Positions 1-8,939 of a stretch of 64,000 nucleotides of DNA are shown one piece after another. The DNA is from Thermasporomyces sp036564245. Its GTDB lineage: Bacteria; Actinomycetota; Actinomycetes; Propionibacteriales; Actinopolymorphaceae. Within the stretch, counting starts at the first letter, position 1. Every line of letters starts with the position of its first letter. A program made the translations under genes and the position numbers. The DNA is taken from the NCBI GenBank assembly GCA_036564245.1, contig DATCKU010000043.1:1-64000 (forward strand). The letters are read 5' to 3'. Under the pieces are notes generated by a model. The model did not search any database, had not been told where the DNA came from, and worked only from the letters and a program-made list of their open reading frames with translations.

Positions 1-1
1 C

Positions 2-2101
2 GCGGAGGTGCTCGGCCCGGACTACGTCGAGCGGGATCGTGCCGCTCGGCTCTTCCTCTACCGCGGCGACATGGAACGCGAGTGGGAGGCGTACGGGCCG
101 GACGCCAGACGTATCGTCACGCGGTTCACCGACGGCATCAACGCGTACCTCGACTGGCTCGGCGACCATCCCGAGGCCATGCCGCCCGAGTTCGAGATGC
201 TGGGATACGCGCCGGCCCGCTGGTCGCCCGAGGACGTGGTACGAATCCGCAGCCATGGCCTCGTGCACAACGTCATGAGCGAGGTGGCACGCGCCCGCAC
301 GACGTACCGTGCCGGGTGGCGTGCCGACCTCATTCGCCAGCGTCTGGAGCCCGCCTGCCAACCGCACCAAGCCGACGGGATCGACCTGGACCTGCCCGAC
401 GACGTGTTGGCGGTCTATCTCCTTGCCACCCAACCCCTCGTGCTGGTGGAAGACCCTCGCAAGCCACTGGGTCAGGGACGGCTCCGCGACGAGGGCAGCA
501 ACAACTGGGCTGTTGCGGGCCGGCGCACGGCGACCGGACGGCCGATCCTCGCCAACGATCCGCACCGCGCGTACGCGACCCCCTCGCTTCGGTACATCGC
601 CCATCTATCGGCTCCTGGTCTGGACGTGATCGGCGCCGGCGAGCCGGCGCTTCCCGGCATCACGGCGGGGCACAACGGGTCGGTGGCGTTCGGGTTCACG
701 ATCGCTCCGGTGGACACCGAAGACCTCTACGTCTACGAGCTTCACCCGGATGACCCGACGCGTTACCGGTACCGCGACACGTGGGAACGCATGCGAATCG
801 TCCGCGAGCTGGTCCCGGTGAAGGGGGAAACGCCGCAGGAGGTCGAGCTCGCGTTCACCCGGCATGGTCCGGTGGTCTGCGTCGAGGAGAAACGTCAGCG
901 TGCGTTCGCGATTCGCACGACCTGGCTGGAACCCGGCACGGCTCCGTACCTTGCGAGCCTGCGCTACCTGCGAGCGAGGAACGGTCGGGAGTTCCGCGCC
1001 GCCCTGGACGGTTGGAGGTCTCCCGGGGAGAACCACGTCTATGCCGACACCTGCGGCGAGATCGGCTGCCAGACCGCAGCTCTCGTGCCACGACGCGTGG
1101 GCTGGAACGGGTTGCTCCCCGTCCCCGGCGATGGACGGTACGAATGGGACGGGTTCTATGCGCCGACCGACTTCCCGGCCCGGATCGATCCGGTCGAGGG
1201 TTTCGTCGCCACCGCGAACGACTTCAACCTCCCTGCGGACTTCGTGGCCCGCCGGAACATCGGCTACGAATGGTCGGACCCGGCGCGGATCGAACGCATC
1301 GTGCAGGTGCTGTCGACCGACTCCCCGCACACCCTCGCCGATTCCATGCGACTGCAGGTCGACGTGGCGTCGCCGTCGGCGCAGGAGCTGATCGGGCTGT
1401 TGCGTGAGTTGCGAGCAGACGGCGATTCCCGCCTGGCGTCTGCGATCTCGATGCTCACGAGCTGGGACACGGTCGAGTCGGCGGACTCACCGGCTGCGGC
1501 GCTTTACGAGGTGTGGGTGTCGCGGCACCTCGCGCCGATGTTCGTCCGGTCGGCGCTTCCTGCCGGTGCTGGTGACACCATCGTCGAGGTGGACAAGAAG
1601 GCCTTGCGTGAGGCGATGCGCCACTCGGAGGCGTGGTGGTCGCGTGATCCATACGCGCGTCGCGACGAGCTGCTGGTCACGAGCCTGGCTCGGGCGTACG
1701 AGGAACTGGAAAGCCTGTTGGGCAGCGATCCGGCCGGCTGGCGGTGGGGCGCCCTGCACCCGAACCGGCAGCGCCATCCGCTCGGGTTTCTCGATCCGAG
1801 CCTCGACGTGGGACCACTGCCGGTGGGTGGATCGAGCACGACCGTTGCGGCCGCGCCCTATTTCGCAACGGATCTGGTGCAACGACTGGGTGCGTCGTAC
1901 CGCATGGTCGTCGACGTCGGCGAGTGGGACAACTCGGTCGCCATCACCACACCCGGCCAGTCGGGCGACCCGCGCAGCCCGCACTATCGCGACCTCGTGG
2001 AGCGGTGGCAGGCCGACGAGTACGTCCCCTTGCTCTACAGCCGTACGGCGATCGAGCGTCACACGGAGCGCCGGATCACGCTCGTCCCGGCCGAAAAGTA
2101 G
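2..2101 (+). CDS. Penicillin acylase family (S45) N-terminal nucleophile hydrolase, 5' end outside the window
   Basis: Peptidase family S45 amidohydrolase of the penicillin/cephalosporin/AHL acylase type, which cleaves an amide bond after self-cleaving into alpha and beta chains. The reading frame is open to the window edge, and the first residues (AEVLGPDYVERD) match the interior of the family alpha chain, so the true start lies upstream. The GTG at 8 is probably not the start. The beta chain should begin at the Ser of GSNNWAVAG (codon at 497), the conserved autocatalytic nucleophile context. The following NDPHRAY and PGITAGHNGSVAFGFT segments are also family-conserved. The C-terminal half keeps the usual PVGGSSTTV-type segment. 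No signal peptide can be judged because the N-terminus is missing. The substrate is unknown; the family is broad. It converges on the SDR gene. Confidence 0.85.
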   Translation, partial: AEVLGPDYVERDRAARLFLYRGDMEREWEAYGPDARRIVTRFTDGINAYLDWLGDHPEAMPPEFEMLGYAPARWSPEDVVRIRSHGLVHNVMSEVARARTTYRAGWRADLIRQRLEPACQPHQADGIDLDLPDDVLAVYLLATQPLVLVEDPRKPLGQGRLRDEGSNNWAVAGRRTATGRPILANDPHRAYATPSLRYIAHLSAPGLDVIGAGEPALPGITAGHNGSVAFGFTIAPVDTEDLYVYELHPDDPTRYRYRDTWERMRIVRELVPVKGETPQEVELAFTRHGPVVCVEEKRQRAFAIRTTWLEPGTAPYLASLRYLRARNGREFRAALDGWRSPGENHVYADTCGEIGCQTAALVPRRVGWNGLLPVPGDGRYEWDGFYAPTDFPARIDPVEGFVATANDFNLPADFVARRNIGYEWSDPARIERIVQVLSTDSPHTLADSMRLQVDVASPSAQELIGLLRELRADGDSRLASAISMLTSWDTVESADSPAAALYEVWVSRHLAPMFVRSALPAGAGDTIVEVDKKALREAMRHSEAWWSRDPYARRDELLVTSLARAYEELESLLGSDPAGWRWGALHPNRQRHPLGFLDPSLDVGPLPVGGSSTTVAAAPYFATDLVQRLGASYRMVVDVGEWDNSVAITTPGQSGDPRSPHYRDLVERWQADEYVPLLYSRTAIERHTERRITLVPAEK

Positions 2102-2169
2102 CGACGGCAGACGGCTCGTTCACCACGAAGTCAGCGCATTCAACGCGTCCGCACGACGTGCGTGCGCTC

Positions 2170-2946
2170 TTACTGCAGGTTGACGAACATCCCGCCGTCG
2201 ACCAGGATCTCGGCTCCGTTCATGTAGGCCGTTTCCGGTTGCGAGAGCAGCCAGATCACGCCCGCGATGTCGTCGGGCTGGCCGATCCGCCCGACCGGGA
2301 TCCGCGACTTGAAGTAGTCGAGCTTGGCGGTGTTGGTCCAGTCGGCGCGGTTGATGTCGGTGGCGATGGCACCGGGCAAGACCGCGTTGCACGTGATGCC
2401 GTGCGGACCGAGCACGATGGCGAGGCTCTTCATGAGCGAGCTGATCCCGGCCTTGGTCGTGCAGTAGTGCACCTGCTGCGAGCCGCCGACCCACGCCGAG
2501 ATCGAGGACACGGAGATCACCCGGCCGCCGCGACCGGCTTGGACCATCTGGCGAGTGAAGGCCTGCGTCACGAGGAACACGCCACGCAGGTTGACGTGCT
2601 GGACCCGGTCCCACAGCTCGACGTCGATGTCGAAGAAGTCGGCGAACGGGCAGATCCCTGCGTTGTTGACCACGACGTCGAGCGGTCCCCACTCGGCGTG
2701 GACCGTCTCGGCCATGGCGCGCACGGCTTCCGGGTCGGCGACGTCGGCCTCGACCAGCAGGGGAGTGCCGCCGGCGTCCTGGACGAGCTGGCCGGTCTCC
2801 TCGGCGAAGTGTCGCTCGCCGGGTGGGTAGTTGACGACGACGTGGGCGCCCTCGCGGCCGAACCGTGCCGCGGTCGCGCGACCGATGCCGCGGGCCGAGC
2901 CGGTCACCAGGACCTTGCGTGGACCGTTCGCGGAGTCTGCACTCAT
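2170..2946 (-). CDS. SDR-family NAD(P)-dependent dehydrogenase, probable L-rhamnose (sugar) 1-dehydrogenase
   Basis: Classical short-chain dehydrogenase of 258 residues. It has the cofactor motif TGSARGIG near the N-terminus, NNAG at the end of beta-4, the catalytic Ser in VSSIS, and YCTTK as the YxxxK motif. The C-terminus MNGAEILVDGGM is typical of FabG/sugar dehydrogenase relatives. The chosen ATG at 2946 overlaps the stop of the upstream gene by 4 bases (ATGA), so the two are translationally coupled. The neighbourhood (L-rhamnonate dehydratase, GH106-like glycosidase) makes oxidation of L-rhamnose to the lactone, the first step of the non-phosphorylated pathway, the most likely role. That substrate is inference; the SDR fold is certain. 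Confidence 0.85.
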   Translation of the reverse strand: MSADSANGPRKVLVTGSARGIGRATAARFGREGAHVVVNYPPGERHFAEETGQLVQDAGGTPLLVEADVADPEAVRAMAETVHAEWGPLDVVVNNAGICPFADFFDIDVELWDRVQHVNLRGVFLVTQAFTRQMVQAGRGGRVISVSSISAWVGGSQQVHYCTTKAGISSLMKSLAIVLGPHGITCNAVLPGAIATDINRADWTNTAKLDYFKSRIPVGRIGQPDDIAGVIWLLSQPETAYMNGAEILVDGGMFVNLQ

Positions 2947-3716
2947 GCCACCCTCCCGCCGGGGAATCGCTCGAGATTGCCTTCGTCGTACAGCGGAATC
3001 ACGATGTCGGCCGTCTCGCGAACTCGTGCGTACGTCGAGATCGCCTCGTACATGTTCTCGTTGATGCCGATCGGGATGTTCTTCTCGACGTTGTCGAGGA
3101 CGAAGTACGAGTCGGAGATCGCGGCGACTCCGCGTTCGGTGTCGACCTCGACGACGACGGACGCCCGATGGTGCACGCCACTCCACCACGTACGCAGGCC
3201 CGGTGCGAGCTGGTCCTCGTCCTCGAGCAGGCGTACGCGTGGCCACGCGTCGGTGACGAGATGCACCAGGATGTCGTCCGGGATCGACGTCGCGCGGTTG
3301 TCGTGCGGATGCGAATGCGTGGTGTGGAAGTGCACCCAGCCGCGCTTGGCGATGCAGATCTGCGCCTTCTGGAAGAGCGCCACGTTGCTCACCGTGTAGA
3401 GCTGGAGCGGGGTGAGGATCACGTGGGTCACGTCATCGGGCGAGACGCCGTGCGCGGCCAGCTGGTCGGTGATGAACTCGTTCGGCTCCCGTCGCATCCG
3501 GGCCCGCTCGCCCAGGACCTTCGCCCAGTGGGCGTTCATCGGTTCGAGGTCGCGTGCCGGGCCCGTGTTGACCAACGCCGTGACGCCGTTGCCGCGGATC
3601 AACACCGCCTGGAAGAGCAGCGTGTACCACTGGTCCCACCCGCTCATCCAGAAGAGCTCGGGACCCGGGATGTCACCACGTCCCACCGGAAGTAGCTGAA
3701 CGCTGTACGTCGTCAT
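2943..3716 (-). CDS. Metallo-beta-lactamase-fold protein lacking the metal-binding HxHxDH motif
   Basis: 257 residues that align by eye with AhlD-type MBL lactonases: an N-terminal strand region, the block DDVTHVILT followed by a loop, then IAKRGW, a GVHHRAS segment where lactonases have GHTPGH, an AISDSYF segment where they have a metal-bridging Asp, and a C-terminal DEGNLERFPG. Where an active enzyme reads THxHxDHxGN, this protein reads TPLQLYTVSN, so all the usual zinc ligands of that motif are replaced. The later His and the bridging Asp position appear to be kept. Position in the operon, between the IclR regulator (23 bases upstream) and the SDR gene (4-base overlap), suggests a sugar-lactone or sensing role. 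A lactonase would be expected here, but with these substitutions catalysis by the standard zinc mechanism is doubtful. Confidence 0.7.
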   Translation of the reverse strand: MTTYSVQLLPVGRGDIPGPELFWMSGWDQWYTLLFQAVLIRGNGVTALVNTGPARDLEPMNAHWAKVLGERARMRREPNEFITDQLAAHGVSPDDVTHVILTPLQLYTVSNVALFQKAQICIAKRGWVHFHTTHSHPHDNRATSIPDDILVHLVTDAWPRVRLLEDEDQLAPGLRTWWSGVHHRASVVVEVDTERGVAAISDSYFVLDNVEKNIPIGINENMYEAISTYARVRETADIVIPLYDEGNLERFPGGRVA

Positions 3717-3739
3717 CTGTCACCCTTCCCGACTGGTCA

Positions 3740-4552
3740 TCATTGGGCGCTGCGGTAACCCAGGGCCGCCGACAGGTGGCGTGCCGCCTCGGCGAGCAAC
3801 ATGTGCGCACGCTGCCGGTGTCCCGGCGTGAACCGGATCGCCGGGACCGACACGCTCATCGCGGCAACGACGTGGCGACTGAAGTCGAAGATCGGCACGG
3901 CGACGCATCGGATGCCGACCGTGTACTCCTCGTTGTCGACGGCGAACCCACGCTGTCGCACGTGCTTGAGGTGCTCGCGCAGGAGGTTCTTGTCGGTGAT
4001 GGTGCGTGAGGTCACCGCCTCGAGCGTGACGCCGGCGAGCCGTTTCTCCAACTCCTCTTGGCTCAGTCCGGCGAGGAGCACCTTCCCGACGCCGGTGGCG
4101 TGGGCGGGCAGCCGGCGGCCAACCTCGGACGCGAGGGTCAGGGTCTGCCGTCCGTCGACCTTGGCGACGTACACGTTCTGGAGTCCGTCGAGCACGGCGA
4201 GCTGCACGGTCTCGTCGATCGTGTCGCGGATGCGCTCCATCAGCGGCAGCGCGCGTTCGACGAGGCCCAGGGCGCGGGTGTAGACGTTGCCGGCTTCGAG
4301 GGTACGAATGCCCAGCGAGTACGCCCGTTGGTCCGGATCGAACTCGGCCCACCCGCGTTCGACGAGCGTGCGGAGCAGGCCGTGCAGGCTGGACCGCGGA
4401 TACTGCAGCGCCTGGCCGATCTCGGTGAAGGTCATCGGCCGCTCGTGTCGAGTGAGCAGCTCCAGGATCGCCAACGCGCGCTCAGCGGACTTGACGGGGG
4501 TATGGGGATCGCCGCTCCCCGAGCGGACCTTGACGGCGGTCACGTTGCTCAC
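3740..4552 (-). CDS. IclR-family transcriptional regulator
   Basis: 270 residues. The N-terminal winged helix-turn-helix lies at about residues 20-85 (AERALAILELL, then FTEIGQALQYPRSSLHGLLRTLVERGW). It is followed by the C-terminal IclR effector domain with RLPAHATGVGKVLLA and the conserved FAVDNEEYTVGIRCVAVPIFD block. It is the first gene of the minus-strand operon regulator/MBL/SDR and is divergent from the large glycosidase gene. This is the classic arrangement for a local regulator of sugar catabolism. Two inverted repeats just upstream (4591-4625) are candidate operators. The effector is unknown; L-rhamnose or a pathway intermediate is the simplest guess. Confidence 0.92.
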   Translation of the reverse strand: MSNVTAVKVRSGSGDPHTPVKSAERALAILELLTRHERPMTFTEIGQALQYPRSSLHGLLRTLVERGWAEFDPDQRAYSLGIRTLEAGNVYTRALGLVERALPLMERIRDTIDETVQLAVLDGLQNVYVAKVDGRQTLTLASEVGRRLPAHATGVGKVLLAGLSQEELEKRLAGVTLEAVTSRTITDKNLLREHLKHVRQRGFAVDNEEYTVGIRCVAVPIFDFSRHVVAAMSVSVPAIRFTPGHRQRAHMLLAEAARHLSAALGYRSAQ

Positions 4553-4590
4553 ACCTGTGCTCCCTCCGCCGGTTCAGCGTCATCGCGGGT

Positions 4591-4625
4591 GTTCACATAC
4601 ATGAACGGCGATTCAGAAAGCTGAA
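4591..4625. promoter_or_regulatory. Two adjacent inverted repeats, candidate IclR operator
   Basis: GTTCA-CATACA-TGAAC at 4591-4606 and TTCAG-AAAG-CTGAA at 4612-4625 lie in the 238-base divergent intergenic region between the IclR gene and the glycosidase gene. Perfect half-sites of this size next to an IclR gene are typical operator architecture. The assignment is inference from position and symmetry. Confidence 0.4.
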
Positions 4626-4790
4626 GTTGGGCATAACGTACGCCTGCAGAGCCGCGAGTTCCAGAGGAACCCGCATCCCAGACCTGATGGGCGGTGACCG
4701 AATCGGACACGTCGACCCGAAGCCGGTTCGGTTTCCTCGGCGCGTCAGGTAGGGGTGACAGGGTGGGATCGTCGGCCCGAGGAGGCCAAG

Positions 4791-7700
4791 GTGTCGTACG
4801 AGTCAGCCCATCCCGAGCTCTTCGCCGGTTTCACGAGTCCCCAACCGGCCTACTCACCTGCCCCCATCTGGTGGTGGAGCGGCGAGCGCGTGGAGCTGGA
4901 TCGCTTGTGCTGGCAGCTCGACCAGCTCGTCGACCAAGGCGTCCACAACATGGTGGTGCTGAACCTCGCGCCGACCGGGCCGATCTACGGCTCGCGCGCC
5001 GACGACCCGCCGCTCCTGTCGGACGAGTGGTGGGCGTTGTGGCAGGGGCTCTGCGCCCACGCGAGGAAGCGCGACGCGCGGCTGTGGTTCTACGACCAGA
5101 TCGGGTTCTCCGGGGCGAACCTGCAGGGCCGGTTGGTCACGGAGCATCCGGAGTTCGCCGGCGCCTCGCTGGAGCGCGTGGTCTGCGACGGCACCGAGCC
5201 CTGCACGCTGGTCTGCCCGGCCGCCGGTGAGCCGATCGCCGGCTGTGCGCTGCCGCTCGGTGCGGACGGCTCGCCTGCCGGTCGTCCGGTCCCGCTTCCG
5301 GTCGTCGACCGGAAGGTCTGCTGGGACGGCGGGGGACAACCCCACCGCGTGATGCTGATCTACAGCCTGCGCCAGGGGTTCGACTACCTGAGCCCGCCGG
5401 CCTGCGCTGCCTTGCTCGATGTGGTCCACGGTGAGTTCGAACGCCGGCTGGGCGACTACCTGGGATCGGTCATCGTCGGGTCGTTCCAGGACGAGCTGCC
5501 CAACCTGCCGATGTGGAGCTCGCACTTCGCGAGCGAGTTCGCCCAGCGTCGCGGCTACCGCATCGAGGACGTCCTCGCAGCGTTGTGGGAGGACTGGGGT
5601 CCGGAGTCGTCGCGGGTACGGGCGGACTACCAACGGGTGCGTGCGAGCCTTGCCGAGGAGGCGTTCTTCCGGCCGCTGCACGAGTGGCACGAACGCTTCG
5701 GGCTCACGTTCGGAGTCGACCAGCAGAGCCCGTCCCGTGCGGGCGAACCGCTCGGGTGCACCCGGCAGTACGCCGACTACATGCGGACGCATCGCTGGTT
5801 CTCCGCGCCGGGCAGCGACCATCACGGCGAGGCGAAGATCCACAGCTCTTTGGCCCAGCACTACGGCCGGCCGCGCACCTGGATCGAGTCGTTCCACTCG
5901 TCAGGCTGGGGCGGGACGCTGGAGGAAACCTTCGACTGGCTCGTCCCCTGGCTGCTCGCCGGAGCCAACCTCTACAACCCCCATGCGGTCTACTACTCGA
6001 CCCGCGGGGGTTGGTGGGAGTGGGCGCCGCCCAGCACGTGTTGGCGGCAGCCGTACTGGACGCACTACAAGGTCTTCGCCGACACCGTGAGCCGGTTGTG
6101 CTGGGCGCTGACCCGAGGCGACCACGTCTGCGACGTCGGCGTGCTGTTCCCCTCGGCGACGGTTCAGGCGTCGACGTTGGTGAAGGGCGCGTTGCCCGCC
6201 GCTCGGGCGGCGCATCAGGCGTACCTCGAGATCGTCGGTCGCATGGTGTGGTACGACCCGCACCGCGGCGTCCTGCATCGTGACGACCGCGACTTCGTCG
6301 TCCTGGACGACGACACGGTGGCGAACGCGCGGGTCGCGGATGGTGCGCTGCACACCCGTGCCGCGTCGTACCGGGCGGTCGTGTTGCCCGCGTGCAGCTT
6401 CCTGGAGACCCCGACCGCGCGCAAGCTGCTCGAGTTCGTCTCGAACGGCGGGCTGCTCGTGGTGGTGGGCGATCCGCCCGAGCTGGCCGACAGCGACGAC
6501 GGTGCGGATGTCGTACGACGGCTGCGGGCGTTGATCGACCAAAGCGCCCAGGGCTCTGTGGAATCCCAGGACTGCAAGGGAACGGTCGTCCGGGTCGACC
6601 GACCGAAGGACCTGCCGTCGGCGCTGGAACCGCTCGGCCGCCCGATCGAGGTGCCCGGTCCGACGCTTCGCCGCAGGGTCGGCGACCGGGAGCTCTTGCT
6701 GGTCCCGGCGGCGCCGGAGGGCTGGGCGACCCGCATGCCCGGCGGGCGCGACTGGGTCCGTGGGTTGCACGCGACCGGGTACGACTTCGATCCGAGACGC
6801 TGGCGGGAACGCGTCGTGGTGGGCCTGCCTGACACGGCGACCGACGTAGAGCTGTGGGATCCGGTGTCGGGGACGAGCCAACCAGCGGACGTGCGCCCGA
6901 ATGGTCGGGGCGGCCTGGACGTCGAGGTGCGCTTCGATGCGGCGCCGGTCGCCCTGCTGGTGTGGCGGAGCTCGGCCGAACCGGACGACATCGCAGATGA
7001 AGCCGAACCGCCTGCCACGCAAGGGGAAAGCTCGCACGCCTCCAGCGGCGCCGCCTCGGACCACGACAGCCCGCCGAAGGTCGTCGAGCTGGACGGCCCG
7101 TGGATGGCGTCCGTCGTCTCGACGATGGACAACCGCTACGGCGACTTCGCGTTGCCGGCGTCCGACGCGCCGATCCCGGTGCAGCAGTGGCGGCTGCGGC
7201 ACCGGGTCGAGGCCCCGTACCCGCACCCCGACAGGTCCGAGTGGGACGAGGTGCTCGTCGGTCAGGGAGTCTTCGCCTGGCGGACCGAACCACTGGACGC
7301 CGCAAGTGTTCCAGAGCCCTTGCCAGCAGGACATGCCGGACCTCTCGAGGCTCCGGGCTGGCTGCCGGTCCGGTACTCGCTCACCCGCGGGATCGAGAAG
7401 GACCCGTTCCAGGCCAGCATGCTCGGCCCGAAGGCGCGGGTGCCGGACGACTTCTGGCACGTCGACAGTGTGAAAGCGGGCCAGGTCGTGGTGTTGCGCA
7501 CCACGCTTCCGGTCGAAGCGGACGCCCAGCTGACGTTGGCCGTGCACGCCAACGGCGCCAAGGACGTGTGGTGGAACGGCGAGCAGCTCGGCCCCGACCC
7601 CGGCGGCACCTTGCGGCTCGATGACGTGCATGCCCGCGTCGGGCACAACCTGCTGGAGGTACGCGTGACCGCCGAGGCAGACGGGCCGCTGCGCGGCTAC

Positions 7701-8858
7701 TGGGCACTCACGACCGATCGCGACGCGTTCGTTCGGCCGGTCTGGCTGTCGCCCGCTGACGGCAGTGTGCGCGGCACCGAGCTCGTGGCCCGCGGCACGA
7801 TCTCCCTTCCGCAGAAGCCGGTTCGGGCGACGCTGCAGCTCGGCACGGACGGTCCGGCCCGGCTCGTGCTGGGCGGCAAGGAGATCGCCACCCAGGGCGC
7901 GTTCGAGCCGTACGGCATGCAGAACCGCGTCCTGCCGTACGACGTGACCGACTACCTCACGGCCGGCGACAACCCGGTCGAGGTGCGGTTCACCGACGTC
8001 GGTGGCCCGCTCGCGGTCTTCGTCGATGGTGTCGCGGAGCTCGCCGACGGCTCGACGGCGACGTTCGTCACCGATGAGTCGTGGACCTTCGTCCGGGATG
8101 GCGTCGACGTCCCGGCGGCATTGCGGCGCTCGCAGCCGTACGACCCGCAGTTCGCGTTGCTGCGTCCGCGACCTCACCCGTTGCCTGGCGCGAGCTGGCT
8201 CGAGCCCGGCGTAGGCGACGGCGGTGTGCTGCCGATCGTGCCCGACGCCCGGCCGGGCCAGCCGAAGCCGGCCGAGTGGTTCGAGCTGGTCGTGCCCCCG
8301 GGTGCGATGTGGGCGACCTTGCCGGTGAGCGCGGGCCGGGTGCGGGTGTTCCTCGACGGTCAGGAGCTTGCCATCGCGCACGGGCGGGTGGCGCTTCCCC
8401 TCGCCGCAGGGGAGCGTCGCGTCCTGTCCGTCCGCATCGAGCCGGTCGACGGGCGCTCCGGCGGTGCGCTGTGGGCCGGGCCGGTGGAGTTCGACTGCGC
8501 CGAAGGTCCGCTGTCGGCGGGGCCGTGGGCCGATGCGGGCCTGGGCTCGTTCTCCGGCGGCGTCCGGTATCGGCGCGAGTTCCGACTCGACGACCCGGCG
8601 GAATCGGTGGTGCTCGACCTCGGTCGGGTGCGCGGCACGGCCGAGGTCGCCGTCAACGGGCAGGGCGTCGGCGTACGCGTCTGGTCGCCGTACCGCTTCG
8701 ACCTGACCGACGCGGTACGGCCGGGCGTCAACCACCTGGAGGTCACGGTGTTCAACACGCTGGCGCCGTACCTGGACGACTGCTCGCCCACCATGGGGGT
8801 CTTCTCCGGGCAGCGACTGTCCGGTCTGCTCGGCCCGGTCAGGTTACACACACGATGA
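4791..8858 (+). CDS. GH106-like alpha-L-rhamnosidase family glycoside hydrolase (1,355 aa)
   Basis: Very large protein with no visible signal peptide. The N-terminal half resembles GH106/alpha-L-rhamnosidase-like (alpha/beta)8 enzymes: APIWWWSGERV at the start, LDQLVDQGVHNMVVLNL, an RLWFYDQIGFSGA strand, GSFQDELPNLP, and TWIESFHSSGWGG with a Glu in a plausible catalytic position. The C-terminal ~600 residues look like several beta-sandwich/galactose-binding modules, ending in VAVNGQGVGVRVWSPYRFDLTDAVRPG. The start at GTG 4791 is preferred because GAGGAGG (4779-4785) lies five bases upstream; an in-frame GTG at 4755 has no such site. L-Rhamnonate dehydratase follows after 81 bases, so release of rhamnose from glycosides is the likely purpose. 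No secretion signal is visible, which suggests that imported oligosaccharides or glycosides are the substrate. Confidence 0.75.
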   Translation: MSYESAHPELFAGFTSPQPAYSPAPIWWWSGERVELDRLCWQLDQLVDQGVHNMVVLNLAPTGPIYGSRADDPPLLSDEWWALWQGLCAHARKRDARLWFYDQIGFSGANLQGRLVTEHPEFAGASLERVVCDGTEPCTLVCPAAGEPIAGCALPLGADGSPAGRPVPLPVVDRKVCWDGGGQPHRVMLIYSLRQGFDYLSPPACAALLDVVHGEFERRLGDYLGSVIVGSFQDELPNLPMWSSHFASEFAQRRGYRIEDVLAALWEDWGPESSRVRADYQRVRASLAEEAFFRPLHEWHERFGLTFGVDQQSPSRAGEPLGCTRQYADYMRTHRWFSAPGSDHHGEAKIHSSLAQHYGRPRTWIESFHSSGWGGTLEETFDWLVPWLLAGANLYNPHAVYYSTRGGWWEWAPPSTCWRQPYWTHYKVFADTVSRLCWALTRGDHVCDVGVLFPSATVQASTLVKGALPAARAAHQAYLEIVGRMVWYDPHRGVLHRDDRDFVVLDDDTVANARVADGALHTRAASYRAVVLPACSFLETPTARKLLEFVSNGGLLVVVGDPPELADSDDGADVVRRLRALIDQSAQGSVESQDCKGTVVRVDRPKDLPSALEPLGRPIEVPGPTLRRRVGDRELLLVPAAPEGWATRMPGGRDWVRGLHATGYDFDPRRWRERVVVGLPDTATDVELWDPVSGTSQPADVRPNGRGGLDVEVRFDAAPVALLVWRSSAEPDDIADEAEPPATQGESSHASSGAASDHDSPPKVVELDGPWMASVVSTMDNRYGDFALPASDAPIPVQQWRLRHRVEAPYPHPDRSEWDEVLVGQGVFAWRTEPLDAASVPEPLPAGHAGPLEAPGWLPVRYSLTRGIEKDPFQASMLGPKARVPDDFWHVDSVKAGQVVVLRTTLPVEADAQLTLAVHANGAKDVWWNGEQLGPDPGGTLRLDDVHARVGHNLLEVRVTAEADGPLRGYWALTTDRDAFVRPVWLSPADGSVRGTELVARGTISLPQKPVRATLQLGTDGPARLVLGGKEIATQGAFEPYGMQNRVLPYDVTDYLTAGDNPVEVRFTDVGGPLAVFVDGVAELADGSTATFVTDESWTFVRDGVDVPAALRRSQPYDPQFALLRPRPHPLPGASWLEPGVGDGGVLPIVPDARPGQPKPAEWFELVVPPGAMWATLPVSAGRVRVFLDGQELAIAHGRVALPLAAGERRVLSVRIEPVDGRSGGALWAGPVEFDCAEGPLSAGPWADAGLGSFSGGVRYRREFRLDDPAESVVLDLGRVRGTAEVAVNGQGVGVRVWSPYRFDLTDAVRPGVNHLEVTVFNTLAPYLDDCSPTMGVFSGQRLSGLLGPVRLHTR

Positions 8859-8939
8859 CCACGTGTGGCGGGCTTTCGCGACCCACACATGGCGTGGGCA
8901 CCAGGCGCGGCCAGCACAAAGGGTGAGGAGCTCGAGGTC

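Noticed and set aside
4755..4790. Upstream GTG start for the GH106-like gene
   Set aside because: No ribosome binding site; the GTG at 4791 has GAGGAGG at ideal spacing and fits the family N-terminus.
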